Source: Gammaproteobacteria bacterium
Lineage (GTDB): Bacteria > Pseudomonadota > Gammaproteobacteria > Pseudomonadales > Azotimanducaceae
Reading direction: 5' to 3'
Assembly: GCA_026707735.1 (NCBI GenBank)
Contig: JAPOWH010000029.1
Coordinates: forward strand, 35,962 to 99,961
Length of the DNA stretch: 64,000 bases
A program made the position numbers and the translations under genes. Within the stretch, counting starts at the first letter, position 1. Each line of letters begins with the position of its first letter. The notes under the pieces are model-generated. The model worked only from the letters and a program-made list of their open reading frames with translations. It was not told where the DNA came from and did not search any database. Shown piece by piece: positions 10,280 to 18,743 of the stretch.

Positions 10280-10528
10280 GATTCTCTCGATTGTGCGAGC
10301 CGTACACGCGAGAAGACAATCCCGATCCAACCTACCCTTCTGCGACGAATTTTGGGCTTGTCTAACCCAATTCGCCGAATGTGCCCCGTTCATTCGTAGC
10401 ACCACCAATTCGAATTGATGGACATTCGGGAGCTCAAACAAACCGTCTAATCGTTTGCATGTTGTTGGCATGTTGACCCCAATTGCTCTTACAAATACCA
10501 TGCCACTAACCCCTACTCGTCCAAATTC

Positions 10529-12415
10529 ATGAAATCAACTAGATCGCAAGGTACTTTTGTTGCACTTCTAACACTCGCGTTCGTACTTGGAATTTGTACT
10601 GCTAGCGCTGTGTATTGGCTACTCGTTGCACCTGCCAGAAGCGACGATATGGCAGCTGCCACCGAACCAAGTTCAGTGGAAGAAGAAACGGAGCCCAAAC
10701 CCATAGAGCAAATTGACCACGACGTGACTTCTAGCTCGAGTCAGACCGCAATGAAGACGGTGCGAAATCTAGATGAACTTCAAGAAATTAAGAGTGCGTT
10801 TGAGCGTAGCGTTGCACTTCGCAATCTGCTACTTGAATCAAATGAAGCGCAGGTAGTTGAACTATTGGCACAATCGGAAGACCGTGCGCAAACCAACTAT
10901 CGATTCGGGATGCAGGTGGTTGTCGTTCAGCGACTGGCACAACTCAATCCCAAGCGAGCGCTGTCACGTGTGTTGAGAATGGATCCGCAGGAGTACAACG
11001 TTTGGCAGTTCATAACAAGTGTGTTTGAGGAGTGGGCGCATTCAGATTTGGATGAAGCGGTTCTACAGGCCAGAACAATCGATGAAAACTGGAAGGAAGT
11101 GGCATTGCAGGCGATAGTCCAAGAACGAATGGACCTCTCTGAAGAGATTCTACTTGCCATCGCGCGAGACCTTGGATATGAACAGGTTGCAGTTGGAGCC
11201 ATAACAGGGCGAAAAATCGAAGACGCACTGGAGGACGATCCTGAAAGAGCCTGGAACGAACTGGCCATCGATCTACAAAACGACCGCCAGCACATGAGGA
11301 ACATTGCTCGAGTGGCAACTGCGTGGGTTGAACAAGACGGAACGGGGGTATTGGACCAAATAAATCAATCGTTAACCAACAACGATACTAAGAGGTATGT
11401 ACTTCGCAACGTCTTGAGCAACGTTGCCCGTTCCGACCCGGCCGGCGCGTTTAGATTCGCGGTAACTGTCGATAACGACCAATACAGTCACATCGCCTCT
11501 GGAGTGATAGATACATGGGCCCAAACTGATCCTCAAGCTGCCCTTGCAGCGGCATCCGAAGTGGAGAGACGGACTTTGAGAAGGCAGTTGGAGGAGTCAG
11601 TTGTTAGAGCCTGGGGTTACTCGAAGCCCAGAGAGGTCCTAGACAACATCGATGTCCTACCCGCGCATCTTCAACCAACAGCGATATCGACAGCAATGAG
11701 CCACGTAGCTAGAAATTCTCCGGAGGAGGCCGCGGCACTGGTTGTCGGGATGAATAGTGGAAATACAAGAACCGCAGCCGCGATCGCTGTAGTCGGCGCT
11801 TGGGTAAATGGTGACCATGAGGCTGCCCTTGAATGGATCCTAAACGAGCCTACGAATAAGGAGATAAAGACTCAGCTTCTGCAAGGAATCTTGTGGCAAC
11901 TTGTGAGAATTGACCCTCAACTTGCAATGGATACCGCGGTCGCGCAACCTATCGAACAGGATGATGCAAGGCGGACTGGAATGGCGTTGGAAGTGACCGT
12001 CATTTCATCTCTAGCCTATTCTGATTTAGACAAAGCTATCGAGTTGCTTCCTCAAGTAAGGAAGGGTCCTTACAGACTGCAGGCTTACCAAATGGTGAGT
12101 GGAGCCATGATTCGCGATGGAGATGTTGACGAAGCACTCAACTTGGCCCAACAGCTCGCCGAATCCGACAGAGAGAGTTTCTATATGTCATTGGCCACGG
12201 CTTGGGCTGGAACCGATCCCGAAGGGCTGCTCAATTCGATGAATCGACTGCCTTCCAAGGGCGTTAAGTCGAGAGCTGCGATGATGCTTCTGTCGTTCAA
12301 CCGACACCAAGAAAACTTGACTGAAGAGCAAGTCGAGAACGCCAAGAAACATCTCACCGACGAAGACGCAAAAGCACTTGAGGAGGGAGGAGAAAACGTA
12401 TATTACGGCTGGTGA
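10529..12415 (+). CDS. Membrane-anchored alpha-solenoid repeat protein, array gene 6
   Basis: This last array member encodes 628 residues. Residues about 9-31 form the anchor helix, ending in Y-W-L-L-V-A-P like gene 5. The linker to about residue 75 is rich in Glu, Thr and Ser. Units include W-A-Q-T-D-P-Q-A-A-L and the insert has L-G-Y-E-Q-V-A. The C-terminal helix is acidic and ends in Tyr-Tyr-Gly-Trp. The exposed aromatic end shared with gene 5 could be a docking tag, which is speculation. The ATG has no clear ribosome binding site. It is followed after 215 bases by the large membrane protein gene on the same strand. Confidence 0.85.
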   Translation: MKSTRSQGTFVALLTLAFVLGICTASAVYWLLVAPARSDDMAAATEPSSVEEETEPKPIEQIDHDVTSSSSQTAMKTVRNLDELQEIKSAFERSVALRNLLLESNEAQVVELLAQSEDRAQTNYRFGMQVVVVQRLAQLNPKRALSRVLRMDPQEYNVWQFITSVFEEWAHSDLDEAVLQARTIDENWKEVALQAIVQERMDLSEEILLAIARDLGYEQVAVGAITGRKIEDALEDDPERAWNELAIDLQNDRQHMRNIARVATAWVEQDGTGVLDQINQSLTNNDTKRYVLRNVLSNVARSDPAGAFRFAVTVDNDQYSHIASGVIDTWAQTDPQAALAAASEVERRTLRRQLEESVVRAWGYSKPREVLDNIDVLPAHLQPTAISTAMSHVARNSPEEAAALVVGMNSGNTRTAAAIAVVGAWVNGDHEAALEWILNEPTNKEIKTQLLQGILWQLVRIDPQLAMDTAVAQPIEQDDARRTGMALEVTVISSLAYSDLDKAIELLPQVRKGPYRLQAYQMVSGAMIRDGDVDEALNLAQQLAESDRESFYMSLATAWAGTDPEGLLNSMNRLPSKGVKSRAAMMLLSFNRHQENLTEEQVENAKKHLTDEDAKALEEGGENVYYGW

Positions 12416-12630
12416 TTGAGTATGGCACCTAAACGTACTAGGTGGCATTCTCACACGGTTTTGCGACACATCCAATGTATGGCGCATCATTAGTAATAGG
12501 TAGGTCAAGCACAGCGTAAGTAACCGTTCAAGTGCAGGAATCCACCTCGGTATACAGTCTGCAAAGAACGCTTGAAGTTGCGCAACAATTTGTGATGCAA
12601 AGCAAACTAAAGCGCGTTTGGAGGACCAAA

Positions 12631-15600
12631 ATGAGGAGTGGCAAGCTACTTGCGAAAGCAGTCGGACTGATTGCACTTGTGGTCATTGCATCGGCGCCGG
12701 TCGCATTTGCGGATGAGGTTTACGTTCCAGACGAGTTAAAGCCCTGGGTCGATTGGGTACTACACGACCAGAAGCAATTCGATTGTCCCTACGATGCACA
12801 GGGCGGTGGTCGAGTTGGTTGCGTGTGGATTCGCAAGATAGAGGTCAATGTAAGGCGCAATGCGCCAACCGGAGCATCATTTCGCATCGATGCATATGCA
12901 TTTGTCGACTCCGATCTCTCTCTACCCACTTCAAACGCGCACAAGCCTCACACCGTGCTACTTAACGGAGAGCCTGCGACGCTCGGTGGAGGCAACCAAA
13001 CTCCGCGGGTAGGACTGTCCGCTGGCCCCCACGAGATCACGGGGGAATTGACCTGGAGGCTGGAAGAAGAACCTGAATTTCTAAACGTCCCTCGTGCCGC
13101 GCTCGTAACGCTTTCCGTGGACACGGAAGGTAGGGTGCGTCCTTTTCTCGACAACAACCATTTGAGATTGTGGCTCACCCGAACGATGGAGCTTGCAGGT
13201 GAAGCTGATGAGTTCCTTGCAGATACCCTGGGCGTAAAGGTTTTTCGTCACCTTGTCGACGGATTGCCGCAACTTCTGACCACCTACATCGAACTGGCGG
13301 CAGGCGGTCGACCTAGAGTCGTCGAGTTGGGCAAGGTAGTGTCTGATGAATTCAGCTTGATCGCGCTCCGATCACAAATTCCAGCCAACATAAACGACGA
13401 TGGAATCCTAAGTGTGTTGGTCTCTCGGGGTGAGAACACCGTCGTGGTCGCCTCCAGAGCCAACACGTTGATCGACTCGTTTAGCTACCAGCGTGCAAGT
13501 AGAGAGTGGCCAGACGAGGAGATCTGGGGGTTCCAGCCAACCCGCAATCTCCGCGTTGTCAGCGTCGAGGGTCCACCTCGCGTCAACCTCGAGCAGGTTC
13601 AAGCTCCGGGACCCCTATCACAGTCAGGTTCTGACATCTACGGTTACGTATTGTCTGGCGATACACCATTGACTCTGATTGAGGAACAACGAGGAAATGT
13701 CAATCCCAACCCGGCGCGCTTCAACATAACCAGGAATCTTTGGTTAAGTTTCGACGGCAACTCCTATGTCGTGGCCGACGACATCCATGCCCAAACCGAT
13801 TCTGAAATCCGCATCGCCGCAAGCTACCTTCCCGGTAAGGTCGAGGTGGATGGGCAGCTTCGATTGATTTCGTTTGAAGACCCAGTTGAGAAAGAGAGTC
13901 CCGGCATCAACCTGAATCAACGGAATGCGAACATTCATGCTGTGAGCGTGTTCGAGGGACGAGGCACTATGCTGGCCAACGGTTGGCACGTTGATGCCAA
14001 TTCGCTACGAGCGACTCTGCATCTGCCGCCGGGCTGGCGTTTGCTTTGGACTAACGGAATCGACAACGTAGAGCAAACCTGGTTGTCGAAGTGGTCGATC
14101 TGGGACGTGTTCCTATGTCTACTGCTGGTGGCGTTCGTTTTCCGGATTGGAGGAATCTGGTGGGCTGTCACCATTTTCCTGACAGTAGTACTCACCTATC
14201 ACGAGAGTGCACTACCTACCATAGGCTGGCTTGTACTCGCCGGACTGATCTATCTAACAAATCTCGTTAACGCAAGTTGGTTTCGATCAGCAACTACAGT
14301 TGTCTATTGGACGTTTGCGGTCGCAGCAGCCGTCGTAACGGTCTACTTTGCCGCTCTCAGCGCCATGCAAGCGGTTTTCCCTCAACTGGATTCTCCAACT
14401 CCGTATTCGCCAGTTGCATACATGGCTTCATCGAGGGCAGATTCGCCGCAAACAGAACAAGTCTCAGTCCAGTCACGAAGCTTAACCGACACTCAACTCA
14501 CCAAGCAGATGACGGTAGTCACCGGCTCACGGTTGCCGTCACCACCTGCAGACTCCATAGTAGACCATCTGACTGGGTCGGATCGTGGCTCAAGTGATTC
14601 CATATTGACGTCGAGCGGGGGCGCGACCGACTTCGACACTACGACACAAGGTGTAACAATTCAAACAGGACCAGGTACACCTAATTGGCAATGGAGTTCG
14701 GCTGAATTGAATTGGTCGGGTCCTGTAACCAAGCACCAGACGATTTCCTTTGCCTTGATGCCTCCGTGGGCAACACGAATTGTCGCTGGACTTGGTGCGG
14801 TGCTTGCCCTCGTTGCAATTGGCTTTTTCATCGCAATGCGGTCGGCCACTGTGGCGGGAAATCTCCCCGGCTTCTTGCGAGGGGTACTGCCCGTCTTGGC
14901 TATTTTGCTGCTACTTCCCACGGATGTCTTGGCTGATACACCCGACTCGAGAATTCTTCAGGAATTGCGTACGAGACTAACAGAGTCGCCCGATTGCTTG
15001 CCGGATTGCGCCTATCTTGAAGACGTACGTGTCGAAGTTAACGAAGATTCTCTGGAAATGAACCTTCTTATACATGCCGAAGAGACTATTGCAGTCGCGT
15101 TGCCCTCCGGGATGAATTCTTGGAACCCTAGTAGTGTCTTGGCCAACGGAAAGGAGACGCCGCTACAGAGAGATGCTGATGGTTCTCTCTATGTTCTTTT
15201 GGATCGTGGCAAGCACACCATTGATATTGACGCAAATATAGGAGATCTAAATCGATTCGAGATCGAGTTTCCGCTTAAACCAAGTCTGATTGACATCGGT
15301 GCTACTGCTTGGATCATCGAAGGACTAGTCGGAGGCAAGCTCAAGGGTTCTAATTTAGCTTTTTCCAAGCTGTCCGAAGACAGCGACGAAGAGGCCCGAC
15401 CCGAACCGGCATTGCTATCAGCTTCGCAGCCGATCCAGCCCTATGTTTCAGTAATGCGCCGCATGAGCCTCGCGTACGAACCCACGGTGATCACGACGGT
15501 TGTCCGGATTGCTCCCGAAACTGAACCGTTCACGGTTCAAGTGCCTCTACTGCCAAACGAAACGGTGCTTCAGGCCGCCGGAACGGTACAAGAGAATGTC

Positions 15601-16833
15601 ATTACGCTTTCTTTTAAGGAGAAGGAATATGCCCAAAGCTGGTCGAGCCGATTCCGCGTCGATGGACCAATTGAACTGACTGCCCCAAACCTTGTTGACC
15701 GCAATGAGACGTGGTCAATTCGCGGATCGGACTTCTGGGCGTTTGAGTATGCAGGAATCACACCCGTAAAGTCGGACTTCAATGAGACTGTATTTCATCC
15801 TCGTTCTAGCGAGACGCTAACACTAAACCTTTCACGACCCGTGCCAGCACCCGGCAATGTGTTCACTATCGAATCAGCTGATGTGCGGTATTCCGTTGGC
15901 AATCGATCCCACCGCACCAATCTCCGGTTACTTATTCATGCTTCGCAGTCCGCTGACTTTGCAGTAACGCTCCCAGACGGCGCGATGGTGCAAGCGATTA
16001 GAGTTCGAGGAGAGGCGCAGCCAATTCCAGCCGACCCTCGGGTTGTATTGCCTTTGCGCACAGGTACGCACGGCTACAGCATTGAATGGCTTGTGGATTC
16101 CGGGACAGGTCTTGTGTTTTCTACTCCACAAATTGGACTAGAGAGGGAAGCACGCAATATCAACATGACGATGTCGTACCCGGAGGATCGCTGGACTCTT
16201 TTTCTGGGCGGACCTACGCTTGGTGGCGCCGTGATGTTTTGGGCGGTAATTGCCGTTGTACTGTTGGTAGCCATTGCCATATCTCGATTGCCGAATATGC
16301 CCATAACGACCACCGACGCCATACTGCTCTCTCTTGGTGCCACATTGACAAACCTGTGGGCGCTGCTGTTTGCAGGTGCATGGTTTCTAGCAATTTGGGT
16401 CAGGGCACGCAAGAAGGAGATTGATCGCATCAGGTTCTTCTACTATTTGAAGCAAATTACCTACGTCGCATTGAGCGTTACTGGGTTCTCAATGCTAGTC
16501 TGGGCGGTCCCCTCCGCGCTGCTCGGGCAACCCAACATGCATATTGCAGGGTACGGTTCAGGTCCGTTCAACTTTAAGTGGTTTTCGGATGAAAGCGGCA
16601 CAGTATTGCCAACCGCATGGGTGTTTTCGTTACCGCAGTGGGTGTTTTTCGTCGCCATGCTGATCTGGTCATTGTGGCTCGCATTCGCGTTGCTCAAATG
16701 GACCAAGTCTGCTTGGATCGCAGCAACCGAACCTGAGTTTTGGCCAGCGTTTCGTTTTTGGAAGGAACGCCGTGCCATGCTCGCAGAAGTGAGGAAACGC
16801 CGAAGAGAAGAACAGGAAGAGGCTAAGGAATAG
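12631..16833 (+). CDS. Large two-module exported membrane protein of unknown function
   Basis: The chosen ATG has GGAGG eight bases upstream and starts a clear signal peptide (residues 1-27, ending A-F-A). An upstream GTG at 12532 would bury that signal, so I reject it. The mature part has a beta-rich periplasmic domain with Cys52 and Cys64 to about residue 480, a block of four or five membrane helices (about 490-590), a Ser/Thr-rich linker, and another membrane helix. A second signal-like helix near 745-770 leads into a second periplasmic domain with Cys789 and Cys793, followed by C-terminal membrane helices. Both exported domains begin with a Cys pair and then a V-(E/N)-V strand, suggesting duplication or fusion. 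It follows the six-gene array and may work with it; no function is known to me. Confidence 0.85.
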   Translation: MRSGKLLAKAVGLIALVVIASAPVAFADEVYVPDELKPWVDWVLHDQKQFDCPYDAQGGGRVGCVWIRKIEVNVRRNAPTGASFRIDAYAFVDSDLSLPTSNAHKPHTVLLNGEPATLGGGNQTPRVGLSAGPHEITGELTWRLEEEPEFLNVPRAALVTLSVDTEGRVRPFLDNNHLRLWLTRTMELAGEADEFLADTLGVKVFRHLVDGLPQLLTTYIELAAGGRPRVVELGKVVSDEFSLIALRSQIPANINDDGILSVLVSRGENTVVVASRANTLIDSFSYQRASREWPDEEIWGFQPTRNLRVVSVEGPPRVNLEQVQAPGPLSQSGSDIYGYVLSGDTPLTLIEEQRGNVNPNPARFNITRNLWLSFDGNSYVVADDIHAQTDSEIRIAASYLPGKVEVDGQLRLISFEDPVEKESPGINLNQRNANIHAVSVFEGRGTMLANGWHVDANSLRATLHLPPGWRLLWTNGIDNVEQTWLSKWSIWDVFLCLLLVAFVFRIGGIWWAVTIFLTVVLTYHESALPTIGWLVLAGLIYLTNLVNASWFRSATTVVYWTFAVAAAVVTVYFAALSAMQAVFPQLDSPTPYSPVAYMASSRADSPQTEQVSVQSRSLTDTQLTKQMTVVTGSRLPSPPADSIVDHLTGSDRGSSDSILTSSGGATDFDTTTQGVTIQTGPGTPNWQWSSAELNWSGPVTKHQTISFALMPPWATRIVAGLGAVLALVAIGFFIAMRSATVAGNLPGFLRGVLPVLAILLLLPTDVLADTPDSRILQELRTRLTESPDCLPDCAYLEDVRVEVNEDSLEMNLLIHAEETIAVALPSGMNSWNPSSVLANGKETPLQRDADGSLYVLLDRGKHTIDIDANIGDLNRFEIEFPLKPSLIDIGATAWIIEGLVGGKLKGSNLAFSKLSEDSDEEARPEPALLSASQPIQPYVSVMRRMSLAYEPTVITTVVRIAPETEPFTVQVPLLPNETVLQAAGTVQENVITLSFKEKEYAQSWSSRFRVDGPIELTAPNLVDRNETWSIRGSDFWAFEYAGITPVKSDFNETVFHPRSSETLTLNLSRPVPAPGNVFTIESADVRYSVGNRSHRTNLRLLIHASQSADFAVTLPDGAMVQAIRVRGEAQPIPADPRVVLPLRTGTHGYSIEWLVDSGTGLVFSTPQIGLEREARNINMTMSYPEDRWTLFLGGPTLGGAVMFWAVIAVVLLVAIAISRLPNMPITTTDAILLSLGATLTNLWALLFAGAWFLAIWVRARKKEIDRIRFFYYLKQITYVALSVTGFSMLVWAVPSALLGQPNMHIAGYGSGPFNFKWFSDESGTVLPTAWVFSLPQWVFFVAMLIWSLWLAFALLKWTKSAWIAATEPEFWPAFRFWKERRAMLAEVRKRRREEQEEAKE

Positions 16834-16936
16834 TCGTAGTTGACCTAGTTGCACCATTTACCTTCACTTGGCAAACGAACAACCAGATGCCTGTGTAATA
16901 TGCTTGCATCTGGCAGGACACACAACGAGGGGCAAT

Positions 16937-17752
16937 GTGAGCCGATCAGTTACTGCAATTGACGACAAGCTGTTGTCCGCATGGCAACAGCCCATAAATA
17001 GATGGATGGACCAACCAGGTTCCATCCACAATGATTCCGTGGCGACCAAGATTGGCATGCGTGGTGGCACTATACCAGGGACAATTCACCTCGATCACTT
17101 TGTGCCAATCATTCAGGAAACTTGGGGGGCTCAATGGTACAAGTGCGGAGCTATTTCCATGTACTACACCTATGCGACCACCCATCGAGAGGATGTTCGC
17201 GCGGTCATGTCGCAAACGAGTGGAACCGACAATGAAAAGGTCGACGCGTTTGTTGAGACTCCCGAGCATCGAATAGTTGCAAAAGGATCGCTGTCAATTG
17301 GGTCTCCAGTTGAGATGAACTACGTCTCCAGCTTGACTCTAGACAACGCAAGTTCAGATCAGCTCCGTATTCTTGAAGATCTCAAACCAGGAGACGAATG
17401 TCCATCAAACGACAGTGTGATTGTTAACGAAGGAAGTGGTTCTGGGGTCTTCGATAGACTAGTCGTTCTTCCATCCGCGATGTACACGGTGCTCAATGCA
17501 AGTTTTCCTACGCATAAGATCAAGCCGGCGGTGGGGTTCTTTGGAGCGACAGAAATTTCCTTGGTCAATGGTCCAGTTCATATTGGGCGGGAATACCGGC
17601 GGACCGGATCAGTCATATGTGTGGGGGCAAGCCCAAGAACCGAGTTCGCTTGGGTGGATTCACAGCTACAGGACAAGACTTCAGGTAAAACGATAGCCAA
17701 GATGCGGCACCTTACGCGCTGGATGAAAGCATCATCGCCGCTTTGGAACTAA
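16937..17752 (+). CDS. Hotdog-fold acyl dehydratase-like protein
   Basis: I chose the GTG at 16937 because GAGGGG lies just upstream; a TTG at 16868 would add 23 unlikely residues. The 271-residue product has the pattern G-x-(I/V)-P-G followed by W-G-x-x-W and a V-R-A strand, which resembles MaoC/hotdog acyl dehydratases. A second, more divergent half suggests a double hotdog. The true substrate is not visible. It would act on acyl-CoA or acyl-ACP in the cytoplasm if it is an enzyme. The neighbouring acetyl-CoA carboxylase and FabY genes suit a lipid role, but the gene is not in their operon. Confidence 0.55.
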   Translation: MSRSVTAIDDKLLSAWQQPINRWMDQPGSIHNDSVATKIGMRGGTIPGTIHLDHFVPIIQETWGAQWYKCGAISMYYTYATTHREDVRAVMSQTSGTDNEKVDAFVETPEHRIVAKGSLSIGSPVEMNYVSSLTLDNASSDQLRILEDLKPGDECPSNDSVIVNEGSGSGVFDRLVVLPSAMYTVLNASFPTHKIKPAVGFFGATEISLVNGPVHIGREYRRTGSVICVGASPRTEFAWVDSQLQDKTSGKTIAKMRHLTRWMKASSPLWN

Positions 17753-17987
17753 GCACGTAGTCCGTTAGCGCCCTACCTTACTGGTGGGTAAACAGGCATT
17801 CAATGCAAACCCAGTCTCGGAGTCTTCACTAGCGACACACTCTCGTTGCATTGAATTTTGAGCAGCTTGAGCAGTTGCTTGCGAATCGTCGTGCTTGACA
17901 CAATCACCTGACGGTTTATGTCCGAGTCACAACTATCCATAGACTGTCGAATCCGATCTTCGAGTCAATAGTGAAATCGCACCGCCG

Positions 17988-18743
17988 ATGACAATTGCGC
18001 TCATCCTGGCAACCGTTCTCGCCACAAGCATATTGTCCGGCGTTGCCGGAATGGCAGGCGGCATGATTCTCATGGCAGTGCTGTTGGCTGTCACTCCCGT
18101 CGCACATGCCATGGTCCTGCATGGCTTTGTCCAGTCAATTGCGAATGGATCGCGATTCTGGTTTTTGCGCAAGCATGTCGTTTGGGAAGTGCTACCGCCC
18201 TACCTTCTGGGAACTGTTTTCGCGGTCGGGCCCTTTCTAGCCCTGAGCGTACTCCCAAGCAAGAACTTTGTGCTGATTTTTCTGGGTTTAGTGCCCTTAG
18301 CGTCCCACCTGCAACCCAATACGGCAGAGTTGGACATCAGGAAACCTTGGACTGCGTTTGTATGTGGATTGCTTGTAGTCTTCACACAACTGTTATCCGG
18401 AACGTCAGGCCCTCTTCTGGATTTCTTCTACCAGAAATCGCCTCTAAACAGGTTTCAGATTGTTGCTTCCAAAGCCCTTACTCAGACCATCGGACACCTA
18501 TGTAAGACCGGGTATTACGCATACGCTGCCTATGTAGTCGCAGATTCGCCACTACCCTCGACATGGGGATGGCTACTAATTGCAGCTGGGGTGCTTGCGC
18601 TAGTTGGAACCCGATTTGGCACACACCTGCTCCACCGACTGCAGGAACAAACGTTTCAGAAGTATGTTCCCTGGGTCATCGACGTGATCGGCGTTGTGTG
18701 TGTTGTACAGGGAGTTGTAGGACTATTTCAGGGCGCTGCCTGA
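17988..18743 (+). CDS. TauE/SafE-family membrane permease
   Basis: This 251-residue protein is almost wholly hydrophobic, with about seven or eight membrane helices. The first helix carries the family's Gly-rich pattern (S-G-V-A-G-M-A-G-G), and the spacing of the later helices fits the sulfite exporter TauE/SafE family, which exports small anions such as sulfite or organosulfonates. The substrate cannot be read from the sequence. It ends convergently with the large carboxylase gene; the last 16 bases of the two coding regions overlap. Confidence 0.8.
   Translation: MTIALILATVLATSILSGVAGMAGGMILMAVLLAVTPVAHAMVLHGFVQSIANGSRFWFLRKHVVWEVLPPYLLGTVFAVGPFLALSVLPSKNFVLIFLGLVPLASHLQPNTAELDIRKPWTAFVCGLLVVFTQLLSGTSGPLLDFFYQKSPLNRFQIVASKALTQTIGHLCKTGYYAYAAYVVADSPLPSTWGWLLIAAGVLALVGTRFGTHLLHRLQEQTFQKYVPWVIDVIGVVCVVQGVVGLFQGAA

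Larger units (their letters stand above)
236..12415 (+). repeat. Tandem array of six paralogous solenoid-protein genes
   Basis: Six consecutive genes encode homologous proteins of 599-629 residues, all in one direction, separated by 78-316 bases. All share an N-terminal anchor, a low-complexity linker, a first repeat block, a conserved insert with an L-G-N/D/Y-E-Q/L motif, about eleven W-A-x-x-D-P type units, and a C-terminal helix ending near (R/K)-x-F-L. Genes 1-3 resemble each other most (for example the V-A-L/F-H segment and Q-x-A-I-F-x-R), and genes 4-6 form a second group (A-V/L-Y/S-W-L-L anchors, S-x-A-L-R, Q-R-L-A-Q). This pattern points to local duplication from two ancestors. The function is unknown. 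Confidence 0.9.

Noticed and set aside
9765..10319. 184-codon minus-strand frame within array gene 5
   Set aside because: It lies wholly antisense to a well-supported gene, is rich in Arg, Pro and Leu as is typical of shadow frames, and has no domain.
236..12415. CRISPR array or transposon cluster as the reason for the repeated pattern
   Set aside because: The repetition is at the level of whole coding genes and protein units; there are no short direct repeats with spacers, transposase genes or terminal inverted repeats.
12532..12630. Upstream GTG start for the 1400-residue membrane protein
   Set aside because: It would place 33 polar residues before a clean signal peptide, and the ATG at 12631 has a GGAGG at ideal spacing.
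12188..12676. 162-codon minus-strand frame across the end of array gene 6
   Set aside because: It overlaps the conserved C-terminal coding part of gene 6 and the start of the next gene; no recognisable motif.
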